A stretch of 64,000 bases of DNA, from positions 496,001 through 560,000 of the forward strand of contig NZ_FNIV01000001.1 of NCBI RefSeq assembly GCF_900104135.1, read 5' to 3'. Made by a program: the position numbers and the translations under genes. The stretch's first letter is position 1. Every line of letters starts with the position of its first letter. The notes below the pieces were generated by a model, which was not told where the DNA came from, made no database searches, and was given only the letters and a program-made list of their open reading frames with translations. The DNA is from Halomonas shengliensis (lineage in GTDB: Bacteria > Pseudomonadota > Gammaproteobacteria > Pseudomonadales > Halomonadaceae). Below are positions 7,555 to 15,191 of the stretch, one piece after another.

Positions 7555-9088
7555 GGTTCCAGGTCTCGCTGATCACCTCGCCGTGCAGGCGCAGTCGCAG
7601 GCGCAGGTCGCTGGGGGCGTCGCCCTCGGGGTCGAGGCGGAAGGAGGCACGCCAGCCGCGTCCCTCCGGAAGGGGGCGTGCCTGCAGGTGGTGGACTTCG
7701 CCGCGGCTCGCGGTGAGCTCGGCCGTCACCGGCTGGTCGCCGGCCAGCCCCTCGAGCTCGCCGCCGGCGAAGTCGACCAGGAAGTGGCGACGGCTGCGCG
7801 GCGGCGGGTCGGGGTCGCCAGGCACCCCGCCCCAGCCCTGACGGGTGCGGATGACCCGGGCCGGCGGGGCACCGGCCGGCTCGGCTGAGAAGGTATGGGT
7901 GCGGTAGCGCAGCTCGCGTGCCTCGCCGGCCCGCAGCGGGGTGTCGCTCACCCAGAAGGCGACGATGTTGTCGTGGGTCTCGTCCGGGGCAGGGATCTCC
8001 ACCAGCTGCACGCGGCCCGCTCCCCAGGGCTCGAGGGGCTCCACCCACTGGCTGGGGCGACGCTCGTAGCGGGCCTCCAGGTCCAGGTAGTGGGCGAAAT
8101 CGCGGGCCCGCTGCACCAGCCCGAAGCCCCCGGGATCGCGGTCGAGCAGCGCCGAGACGCGCAGCGCCTGCGGGTTGGTGAGCGGGCGCCAGATCCACTC
8201 CTCCTCGCCGGTGAGCACCAGCAGGCCGTCGGAGTCGTGCACCGCCGGGCGATGGTCATCCACGGCCCGCGGGGTGGTGTCGCCGTGGGCGAACATGCTG
8301 GTCAGGGGTGCGATGCCCAGGGTCTCCACGTCGCGGCGGGCGAAGAGCCGGGCGGTCACCTCCACCTCGATGTCGCGTCCCGGGGCGATGTCGAAGCGGT
8401 AGGCGCCGGCCAGCGAGGGGCTGTCGAGCAGGGCCAGCACCGTCATGCGGGTCGCCTCCGGGGCCGGGCGGACCAGCCAGAACTCGCGGAAGGCCGGGAA
8501 CTCCTCGCCGCGGGGCCGGGCGGTGTCGATGGCCAGCCCGCGGGCGGAGAGGCCATAGCCCTGGCCGCGCCCCACCAGTCGGAAGTAGGAGGCGCCCAGG
8601 AAGACGGCGAACTCGTCCTGGACCGCGGCGCGGTTGAGGGGGAAGTGCAGGCGAAAGCCGGCATGGCCGGCGCCGGCGAGGTCCTGCTGCACCAGCCCGG
8701 CGGCCGCGTCGTCGTAGCGGAAGCGCTCGGGGTCGAAGTCGAGCGGGATCACCTCGCCAGCCTCCACGCTGTTGAGCCGCACCGGGGCATCGAACAGGAA
8801 GCCGGTGTGGAAGAGCTGCACCGTGAAGCGCCCCGCGTCGCGCCACAGGGCGGCCTCGGGGCGGAAGCGGATCTGGCGATAGGTGTCATAGTCCAGGTCG
8901 CGCAGCGCGGCGGGCAGTGCCGCCGTGCCGGGGTCATGGGGCCGCGCCGCCAGCGCCTGGGCGTCTTCGGTGACCCTGGTGAAGAGCGCCTCGACCGCCT
9001 CGGGGGCGGTGGCGGCGACGGCAGGGGAGGTCGCCGCCAGCAGCAGAGCGAGGCCGGTGACCAGGCCGGCGATGGGTCTCGGGGGCAT
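7526..9088 (-). CDS. opgG: Glucan biosynthesis protein G (OpgG/MdoG), periplasmic
   Basis: OpgG is the periplasmic partner of OpgH, required to make and branch osmoregulated periplasmic glucans. The 520-residue protein starts with a clear signal peptide (RPIAGLVTGLALLLAATSPAVAA). It then has the OpgG beta-sandwich core with the QIRFRPEAALWR and QLFHTGFLFD stretches and a second C-terminal domain ending in TWNHVWHPDE. I chose the ATG at 9088, preceded by GGGAGAGA at 8-base spacing and leading directly into the signal peptide; the frame stays open to 9214. It is first in the four-gene operon. The region upstream holds palindromes and TGTAC boxes. Confidence 0.93.
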   Translation of the reverse strand: MPPRPIAGLVTGLALLLAATSPAVAATAPEAVEALFTRVTEDAQALAARPHDPGTAALPAALRDLDYDTYRQIRFRPEAALWRDAGRFTVQLFHTGFLFDAPVRLNSVEAGEVIPLDFDPERFRYDDAAAGLVQQDLAGAGHAGFRLHFPLNRAAVQDEFAVFLGASYFRLVGRGQGYGLSARGLAIDTARPRGEEFPAFREFWLVRPAPEATRMTVLALLDSPSLAGAYRFDIAPGRDIEVEVTARLFARRDVETLGIAPLTSMFAHGDTTPRAVDDHRPAVHDSDGLLVLTGEEEWIWRPLTNPQALRVSALLDRDPGGFGLVQRARDFAHYLDLEARYERRPSQWVEPLEPWGAGRVQLVEIPAPDETHDNIVAFWVSDTPLRAGEARELRYRTHTFSAEPAGAPPARVIRTRQGWGGVPGDPDPPPRSRRHFLVDFAGGELEGLAGDQPVTAELTASRGEVHHLQARPLPEGRGWRASFRLDPEGDAPSDLRLRLRLHGEVISETWNHVWHPDERR

Positions 9089-9159
9089 GGCGCGTCTCTC
9101 CCGGGGTTGCTGACTCAGTGTCGTCACGGATGGCGGATCCTGCACGTGGCACCGCCACG

Positions 9160-9216
9160 CTGCATTGTGGTACAAGTCTTGTACATAATGGTTCATAAGT
9201 ACATGGCATGCCATGG
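9160..9216. promoter_or_regulatory. Divergent promoter region with palindromes and TGTAC boxes
   Basis: Between opgG (minus) and the phosphoglycerol-transferase-like gene (plus) lie two perfect palindromes. GTACAAGTCTTGTAC (15 bases, central T) is at 9170-9184 and CATGGCATGCCATG (14 bases) is at 9202-9215. Read on the minus strand, three TGTAC boxes follow at steps of 18 and 11 bases. This is likely an operator controlling one or both directions. The regulator is not encoded nearby. Confidence 0.5.
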
Positions 9217-9271
9217 GCTACCCTGAGTCAGGAAGCGCGTTCCCCTTCACCCGCCCCCAGGAGCCACCCTG

Positions 9272-10840
9272 ATGCCGCGTCTGCTGGGCCTCGCCGTCCT
9301 GCTCAATGTGCTGCTGCTGGTACCCCTGTGGGTGCGCTTCGGGGCGATCGACACCCGCTGGCTGGCCCTTGAGGCGGTGCTGGTGGTGGCCCTGCTGGTG
9401 CTGCTGCCGGCCGGTCGCTTCGCCTGGCTGCGCCCGGTGCTGACCCTGGCGGTGCTGATGGCCCTGCTCGCCGGGCTGGGCGATGCGGCTACCCACCTCG
9501 CCTTCGGGCGCCCGCTCAACCTCACCCTGGACCTGCCCCTGCTGCGCTCGGTGCTCCACCTGCTGGAGGGCAACCTGGGCGACCTCCTGGCCTGGGCTGT
9601 CGTGGCGCTCGCCGTGGCACTGGTCGTCGTCGGTGGCTGGGGGCTGAACCGCGGCCTGGGCCTGGTCCAGGGCGTAACGCCGGGGGCCCTGGGCCGCGGG
9701 GTGGCGGGGCTGGCGCTGGCGGTGAGCCTCTTCCTGCTGGCGGCCCAGTGGCATCACCAGCGCTGGCTGCCAGTGGCGCGGGCGCCGGCCATGGACACCC
9801 TGCGCTTCCAGGCCGAGCAGCGGGTGGCGACCCAGCGCGCCCGCCGCGACTTCGCCGCGCGCCTGGCGGCGGCTCCCGGCCGGGCCACGCCGCTGCCGGG
9901 GCTGGCCGGGCGCGACCTGCTGCTGGTGTTCGTGGAGTCCTATGGTGCCGCGGCGCTGTTCGATGCCCCCTTCGCCGAGGTCGTGCGGCCGCGGCTCGCC
10001 GAGGCCGCCCGGCGGCTGGCCGAGGCCGGGCTCACGGTGGCCAGCGGGGTGCTGGCCGCACCGATCCGCGGCGGCCAGTCCTGGCTCGCCCACGCCAGCG
10101 TGCTGGGCGGGCTCGCCATCGACAACTCGCTCTGGTACCGCCTGATGCTGGCCAGCGACCGGACCACCCTGGTGGACGACCTGCGTGCCACCGGGCACCG
10201 CAGCGCGACCCTGATGCCCGCCATCACCCTCGCCTGGCCCGAGGGCAAGGCCTACGGCTTCGACGAGATCCATGCCGCGGCGGATATCGACTACGCCGGA
10301 CCGCCGCTGAACTGGGTGACCATGCCCGACCAGTTCACCCTGCACTACCTGGAGCGGCGCCTGCGTTGGCCCAGCGAGGCGCCGCTGTTCGCCCAGGTGG
10401 CGCTGATCTCGAGCCATGCCCCCTGGACGCCGATCCTGCCGCTGCTCGACGACTGGGAGGCGGTGGGCGACGGCCGCATCTTCCGGCGCTGGGCCGACGC
10501 CGGCCCCGCCCCCGACGTCCTGTGGCAGGACCTGGCGCGGGTGCGCGAGCACTACGCCCGGGCGATCGATTATTCGGTCGCTGCCGGCACCCGCTGGGCG
10601 GAGGCCTTCGTCGACGACGACACCCTGCTGGTGCTGCTCGGCGACCACCCGTCGGCGCCGCTGATCGTCGGCGAACAGGCCGGCTACGGCGTGCCGGTCC
10701 ACGTGATCAGCGGCGATGCCGCCCTGGTCGAGCCCTTCCTGTCCCGCGGCTTCGTGCCTGGCATGCACCCGGACACCCGGGTGCCGCTGGCCGGGCTCGA
10801 GGCCCTGCGCGGCTGGCTGCACGAGGACTTTGGCCCATGA
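9272..10840 (+). CDS. LTA synthase/OpgB-like sulfatase-fold phosphoglycerol transferase
   Basis: The 522-residue protein has about four N-terminal membrane helices (residues ~1-160). A periplasmic alkaline-phosphatase/sulfatase-fold domain follows, with LLLVFVESYGAAAL carrying the metal- and nucleophile-site pattern and a late LLVLLGDHPSA metal-site segment. Relatives transfer phosphoglycerol (LtaS, OpgB) or phosphoethanolamine, or hydrolyse sulfate esters. Its divergence from opgG-opgH makes OpgB-like decoration of periplasmic glucan the most attractive guess. AGGAG precedes the ATG at 9272. The stop overlaps the next start (ATGA). Confidence 0.75.
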   Translation: MPRLLGLAVLLNVLLLVPLWVRFGAIDTRWLALEAVLVVALLVLLPAGRFAWLRPVLTLAVLMALLAGLGDAATHLAFGRPLNLTLDLPLLRSVLHLLEGNLGDLLAWAVVALAVALVVVGGWGLNRGLGLVQGVTPGALGRGVAGLALAVSLFLLAAQWHHQRWLPVARAPAMDTLRFQAEQRVATQRARRDFAARLAAAPGRATPLPGLAGRDLLLVFVESYGAAALFDAPFAEVVRPRLAEAARRLAEAGLTVASGVLAAPIRGGQSWLAHASVLGGLAIDNSLWYRLMLASDRTTLVDDLRATGHRSATLMPAITLAWPEGKAYGFDEIHAAADIDYAGPPLNWVTMPDQFTLHYLERRLRWPSEAPLFAQVALISSHAPWTPILPLLDDWEAVGDGRIFRRWADAGPAPDVLWQDLARVREHYARAIDYSVAAGTRWAEAFVDDDTLLVLLGDHPSAPLIVGEQAGYGVPVHVISGDAALVEPFLSRGFVPGMHPDTRVPLAGLEALRGWLHEDFGP

Positions 10841-12255
10841 TGACCCCCGTGATCCTGGCCGGCGGCAACGGCGTGCGGCTCTGGCCGCTGTCGCGCCGGG
10901 CGCGCCCCAAGCAGTTCCTCGCCCTGGAGCAGGACGGCAGCCTGCTGGCCGCTACCCTGGCCAGGCTCGAGGGGCTGCCCCTCGCCCCACCCATCGTCGT
11001 CTGCCACGAGGCGCATCGCTTCCTGGCCGCCGAGCAGCTTCGCCAGGCCGGGGTGGAGGAGGCGACACTGCTGCTCGAGCCCGAGGGGCGCGGCACCGCC
11101 CCGGCCGTCGCCCTGGCGGCGCTGCTGGCCGAGCGAGAGGGGCGCAAGGGGCCGCTGCTGGTGCTGCCCTCGGACCACCACCTGGGCGACGCGGCCGCCT
11201 TCCGCGAGGCGGTGGCCGACGCCGTGCGCCTGGCCGAGCGGGGTCACCTGGTCACCTTCGGCGTGGTGCCGACCCGTGCCGAGACCGGCTACGGCTACCT
11301 CCAGGCGGGGGAGTCCCTGGGAGGCGAGGGCGTCGCGGTGGCGCGCTTCGTGGAGAAGCCCGATGCCCGGCACGCCGCGGTCTTCCTGGCCGCCGGCGAC
11401 CACTACTGGAACAGCGGCATCTTCGTGCTGCGCCCGGCGGACGTCCTGGCGGCGCTGGCCCGCCACGCCCCGGCGATCCTCGACGCCTGTCGTGCGGCCC
11501 TGGCGGACGCCGCCGCCGACCTGGACTTCCTGCGCCCCGGCCGGGACGCCTTCCTGGCCTGTCCCGCGGACTCCCTCGACGTGGCGGTGATGGAGCGCAC
11601 CGACCGGGCGGCCATGGTGCCGCTCGCCGCCGGGTGGAGCGACATCGGCTCCTGGCAGGCGTTGTGGGAGGTGCTGCCCCGTGACGAGAACGACAACGCC
11701 CTGCGCGGCGACGTGCTGTGCGAGGCGAGCCGGGGGCTGCTGGTGCACGCCGAATCGCGGCTGGTGGCGACCCTGGGGGTCAAGGACCTGGTGGTGGTGG
11801 AGACCGACGACGCGGTGCTGGTGGCCGACCGCGCCAGCAGCCAGGCGCTGCGCGGACTGGTGGCAAGCCTCGAGGCCGAGGGCCGCGCGGAGACCCGCCA
11901 GGCCGCCATGGTCTTCCGCCCCTGGGGACACTACGCCACGGTGGATGGCGGCGAGCGCCACCAGGTCAAGCACATCACGGTGCGCCCCGGCGCACGGCTG
12001 TCGCGTCAACTCCATCACCATCGCGCCGAGCACTGGGTGGTGGTGCGCGGCACCGCCCGGGTGACCCTGGACGAGACGACCTTCCTGGTGGGGGAGAACG
12101 AGTCGACCTTCATCCCCGTGGGGCGGGTCCACTGCCTGGAGAACCCCGGGCTGATCCCCCTGGAGCTGATCGAGGTGCAGTCCGGCAGCTACCTCGGCGA
12201 GGACGACATCGTGCGCCTGGACGACCGCTACGGGCGGGATCGCGACGGCGAGTAG
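10837..12255 (+). CDS. Mannose-1-phosphate guanylyltransferase / mannose-6-phosphate isomerase
   Basis: This bifunctional enzyme makes GDP-mannose for surface polysaccharides. The 472-residue protein opens with the pyrophosphorylase signature GGNGVRLWPLSRRARPKQF at residues 9-27 and has FVEKPD further in. It ends with the type II isomerase cupin (RPWGHY, VKHITVRPGARLS, QLHHHRAEHWVVV). The length is typical (about 470-480). It overlaps the upstream transferase by 4 bases, so it is cotranscribed with it. GDP-mannose may feed glucan decoration, lipopolysaccharide or exopolysaccharide; the window does not settle which. Confidence 0.92.
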   Translation: MMTPVILAGGNGVRLWPLSRRARPKQFLALEQDGSLLAATLARLEGLPLAPPIVVCHEAHRFLAAEQLRQAGVEEATLLLEPEGRGTAPAVALAALLAEREGRKGPLLVLPSDHHLGDAAAFREAVADAVRLAERGHLVTFGVVPTRAETGYGYLQAGESLGGEGVAVARFVEKPDARHAAVFLAAGDHYWNSGIFVLRPADVLAALARHAPAILDACRAALADAAADLDFLRPGRDAFLACPADSLDVAVMERTDRAAMVPLAAGWSDIGSWQALWEVLPRDENDNALRGDVLCEASRGLLVHAESRLVATLGVKDLVVVETDDAVLVADRASSQALRGLVASLEAEGRAETRQAAMVFRPWGHYATVDGGERHQVKHITVRPGARLSRQLHHHRAEHWVVVRGTARVTLDETTFLVGENESTFIPVGRVHCLENPGLIPLELIEVQSGSYLGEDDIVRLDDRYGRDRDGE

Positions 12256-12295
12256 CGGCGGCTGGCAGCGGCGGGTTGCGAAGGAGAAGGCCCGG

Positions 12296-13225
12296 TCAGT
12301 AGATCCGGAAGCGGCGGTGCTCGGGGTGCCCCTCCTGCTCCTGGATCACCTTGCGGTAGCGCTTGTACTCCCACTGGTACTGGGCCGGATCCAGGGCGAT
12401 GGCGGCCTCCACGCAGGCGTTGACGCCGGTGGCGGACTCGGCCTCGTCGGCCGCGTAGACCCGCTCGTCGGCGGGCAGGAAGTGGATCTCGAAGCCCCGG
12501 CCGGGGAGGCGCCTGGCCACCCCGGTGACCACCCGGGCCTGGGTGCGGGCGACCAGCTTGGGCAGCAGGGTGGCGGTATAGGCGAGGCGGCCGAAGAAGG
12601 GCGCGAACACGCCGCTGCCCCAGTCGGGCTCCTGGTCGGGCAGGATGCCGATCGCCTCGCTTCGCTTGAGTGCCTTGAGCAGGGCGGCCACGCCGCGGGG
12701 GTTGGTGGGCACCAGGCTCGCCCCCATGCGCTCGCGTCCGGCGCGGGTCACGGCGTCGAGCTCGGCGATCTTGGGCGGCTCGTACATGGCGGTGAAGGGG
12801 AAGTGGCTGGAGAGCCAGAAGTTGAGCACCTCCCAGTTGCCGAAGTGGGGGGCCAGCACGATCACCCCGCGCCCCTCGGCGCGGGCCTCGTCGAGCAGCT
12901 CGCGGCCGTGCACGGCGAGTATCGAGGCCTCGACCCGCTCGGGCGCGCCCTGCCAGGCGAAGCCGATCTCCAGCATGGTGGCGGCTGAGTGGGTCAGGCT
13001 CTGCCGTGCCAGGCGGCGGCGCTCGTCGGCGCCCCGGTCCGGGTAGACCGCGGCCAGGTTGGCCGCGGTGACCTCGCGCTCGCGGCGGCTGAAACGGTGC
13101 ACCAGCGGCCCCACGAGGCGGGCCAGGCGCCACAGGGTGGCGAGGCGGCGGCCGGCCAGTACCCGCCACAGGGTGGCGATGGCGCGGGCCTGGAGGGCGC
13201 TTGAGCGGGAAGCGGCCTTGCCCAT
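12296..13225 (-). CDS. LpxL/HtrB-type lysophospholipid (lipid A) acyltransferase
   Basis: This inner-membrane-associated acyltransferase adds a secondary acyl chain to Kdo-lipid A. The 309-residue protein has the catalytic HX4E motif HFGNWE in APHFGNWEVL near residue 130, a basic N-terminal membrane anchor and the PDQEPDWGSGVFAPFFG segment seen in LpxL and LpxM. I chose the ATG at 13225 because the protein then starts like its family and has usual length; the frame is open to 13438. Assignment to LpxL rather than LpxM is not possible by eye. Spacing to the membrane-protein gene upstream is 5 bp. Confidence 0.85.
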   Translation of the reverse strand: MGKAASRSSALQARAIATLWRVLAGRRLATLWRLARLVGPLVHRFSRREREVTAANLAAVYPDRGADERRRLARQSLTHSAATMLEIGFAWQGAPERVEASILAVHGRELLDEARAEGRGVIVLAPHFGNWEVLNFWLSSHFPFTAMYEPPKIAELDAVTRAGRERMGASLVPTNPRGVAALLKALKRSEAIGILPDQEPDWGSGVFAPFFGRLAYTATLLPKLVARTQARVVTGVARRLPGRGFEIHFLPADERVYAADEAESATGVNACVEAAIALDPAQYQWEYKRYRKVIQEQEGHPEHRRFRIY

Positions 13226-13230
13226 CGGGC

Positions 13231-13608
13231 CTATACCAGCCAGGTCTCGAGGTTGTCGGGGGAGCGCTTCTCCTGCAGCCCCTTGAAGCCCTTCACGCAG
13301 CGGATCACCAGCCACACCACGGCCACCAGCCACAGCACGAAGCCGATCAGCACGAACATCAGTACGCCGGAGACGCAGAAGTAGAGCAGGCCGATCCAGA
13401 AGGTGCGGATCTGGTAGCGGTAGTGGCGGTCGAGCCACTCCGGTCCCTTGCCCTGGTAGACGTAGGCGATCACCACCCCGACCAGGGCGGTGAGCCCGCC
13501 GGTGACGATGCTCGCCAGGTAGAGGGCGTAGATCACCATGGGCAGGGTGGTGTCGACGGGCTTGGGGGATTCGATGATCACGTGGTCGTTCTGCAGGTTG
13601 TCGCTCAT
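13231..13608 (-). CDS. Small DUF4870-type membrane protein
   Basis: The 125-residue protein has three predicted membrane helices: LPMVIYALYLASIVTGG, the pair of stretches around FWIGLLYFCVSG and FVLIGFVLWLVAVVW, and between them the polar YQGKGPEWLDRHYRYQIRTF loop. This arrangement matches the DUF4870 group, which has no defined function. The ATG at 13608 has only a weak ribosome site (CCAGGACG). It sits directly upstream of the LpxL-type gene on the same strand with 5 bp between, so they are probably cotranscribed. Confidence 0.75.
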   Translation of the reverse strand: MSDNLQNDHVIIESPKPVDTTLPMVIYALYLASIVTGGLTALVGVVIAYVYQGKGPEWLDRHYRYQIRTFWIGLLYFCVSGVLMFVLIGFVLWLVAVVWLVIRCVKGFKGLQEKRSPDNLETWLV

Positions 13609-13672
13609 GGGGACAGCGTCCTGGAGGCTAAGGGTTTCGGCGCCGCCCATGATACCCGGCACGGGCGGCAAT

Positions 13673-13696
13673 GCCACCGCCGGTTCAGGCGGTGGC
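13673..13696. terminator. Hairpin with stop codon in its loop
   Basis: GCCACCGCC at 13673-13681 pairs perfectly with GGCGGTGGC at 13688-13696 across the loop GGTTCA. The loop contains the TGA stop (minus strand) of the VOC gene at 13685-13687. There is no U-tract, so it may slow transcription or protect the 3' end rather than terminate alone. Confidence 0.45.
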
Positions 13697-14101
13697 GGGC
13701 TCCTTGCCGCCGGACTCCTTGCTACGTAGGGGGCGGCTGATCTCCAGCAGGTTGCCGTCGGGGTCGCGCAGGTAGAGCGACTCGATGGGGCCGGTGGCGC
13801 CCTGGCGCTCCACGGGGCCGAGCTCGACCTCCACCTCCAGCGCCGCCAGGTGATCGGCGACCTCGTCCAGCGGCAGCAGGCTGCGCAGGCAGAGGTCCAG
13901 GCTGCCGGGGGTGGGGGTGGCGGCGCGGGGCTCGATATCGGTGGCGGTCCAGTGCAGGCGCAGGGCCAGGTCGCCGAGGATCAGGTCGACGCGCTCGCGG
14001 TCGCGGTAGCGCACCTCCAGCCCCAGCACCCGGGAGTAGAAGTCGACCGCTCGGGAAATGTCGGTCACGGTGATGACCAGATGGTCCAGACCTGACAGCA
14101 T
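13685..14101 (-). CDS. VOC (glyoxalase/bleomycin-resistance) family protein
   Basis: The 138-residue protein is a single vicinal-oxygen-chelate unit made of two beta-alpha-beta-beta-beta modules. It starts LDHLVITVTDISRAVDFYSRVLG, with the family His near residue 7, and ends in YLRDPDGNLLEI, where the terminal Glu of the metal site sits. Members include glyoxalase I, fosfomycin-resistance enzymes and ring-cleaving dioxygenases. The substrate cannot be read here. It stands alone, divergent from a methyltransferase. Confidence 0.85.
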   Translation of the reverse strand: MLSGLDHLVITVTDISRAVDFYSRVLGLEVRYRDRERVDLILGDLALRLHWTATDIEPRAATPTPGSLDLCLRSLLPLDEVADHLAALEVEVELGPVERQGATGPIESLYLRDPDGNLLEISRPLRSKESGGKEPATA

Positions 14102-14176
14102 TCGTCTCTCCTTAGAGGGATGTTTCTGGCCTTGAGGGATGATTCAGGCGAAAAGGGTTCTGCCCCAGAGGATACG

Positions 14177-14815
14177 ATGATGCCGACCTGCCCGCTATGC
14201 GCCGCCGAGGATGCGCCGCACTTCCACCGTGATGCTCGGCGCGACTACCACCGCTGCCGGCGCTGCGACCTGGTGTTCGTGCCGCCCGCCTTCCGGCTCT
14301 CCGCGGCCGAGGAGCGCGCGGTCTACGACCAGCACCAGAACTCGCCGGACGACCCGGGCTATCGGCGTTTCCTGTCGCGCCTCTTCGCGCCGCTGTGCGA
14401 GCGCCTTGCCCCCGGGGCGCGGGGGCTGGACTTCGGCGCCGGGCCGGGGCCGACCCTGTCGGTGATGTTCGAGGAGGCGGGCCATCCCATGGCGATCTAC
14501 GACCCCTTCTATGCGCCTGACGTGTCGGTCCTCGATGCGACCTATGACTTCATCACCGCCAGCGAGGTCGTCGAGCACCTCTTCGCCCCCGGCGAGACGC
14601 TCGCCCGCCTGGCCGCCATGCTGCGCCCCGGCGGCTGGCTGGGGCTGATGACCAAGCGTGCCGGCGACCGCGAGGCCTTCGCCCGCTGGCACTACATCCT
14701 CGACCCCACCCATGTGGCCTTCTTCAGCGCGGCGAGCTTCCGCTGGCTGGCCGATACGCTCGACATGACCGTCGAGTTTCCCGCCGCCGACGTCGCCCTG
14801 CTGCAGCGGCGCTGA
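14177..14815 (+). CDS. Zinc-finger-bearing class I methyltransferase
   Basis: The 212-residue protein opens with a CPLC...HRCRRCDLVFV zinc ribbon (two CxxC pairs, residues ~4-33). A SAM-binding core follows with LDFGAGPGPT near residue 95, YDPFYAPD, and FITASEVVEHLF. This matches methyltransferase type 12 proteins that carry an N-terminal ribbon. I chose the ATG at 14177 with AGAGGA just upstream, since the ribbon begins there; the frame is open from 14120. The substrate is unknown. Confidence 0.8.
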   Translation: MMPTCPLCAAEDAPHFHRDARRDYHRCRRCDLVFVPPAFRLSAAEERAVYDQHQNSPDDPGYRRFLSRLFAPLCERLAPGARGLDFGAGPGPTLSVMFEEAGHPMAIYDPFYAPDVSVLDATYDFITASEVVEHLFAPGETLARLAAMLRPGGWLGLMTKRAGDREAFARWHYILDPTHVAFFSAASFRWLADTLDMTVEFPAADVALLQRR

Positions 14816-15191
14816 CCGGTCGGCGACGATCCAGGCATCCCCCGTGTCACAAGTTACATAGATAACTCTAATAAAGTTAACTCTTCTCTTTCCGACTAAT
14901 GATCAGCTGAGCGGAAGTGGCCTTTGTGTATCCCCATGACGCTCGGCGGGGTGCACTCCATGCCAATCGACAGTGCATCTCACGACAAACGCTTCTCTGC
15001 TCTTCGTGCCTATTGTGTATTCGTACCGACCGGTTATCAGACCGAGATGGCAATTCAATAATAATAGTCGTGCATGCGAGATCGTCTGGCCCGGTGGTTT
15101 ATTGGTCTTTCCCTGTGTGGCTTACATGCTGACGAAGTATCAATGACTAAGCGTGAAACAACAGGGCACACAATAACAATGGAGAAAAATG
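14816..15191. promoter_or_regulatory. Intergenic region upstream of the hydantoin island
   Basis: This 376-bp gap is visibly richer in A+T than the sequence to its left and marks the left edge of the low-GC island. AGTTACATAGATAACT at 14852-14867 is an inverted repeat (AGTTA/TAACT), and AGTTAACT at 14875-14882 is a perfect palindrome a few bases on, so the region may be an operator. No convincing gene was seen. The permease ribosome site GGAG is at 15181-15184. Confidence 0.4.

Noticed and set aside
9748-12255. Long plus-strand frame across the transferase and mannose enzymes
   Set aside because: Only its last part coincides with the guanylyltransferase frame; the first part reads the transferase gene out of frame and gives Arg-rich noise. 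The real gene starts at 10837.
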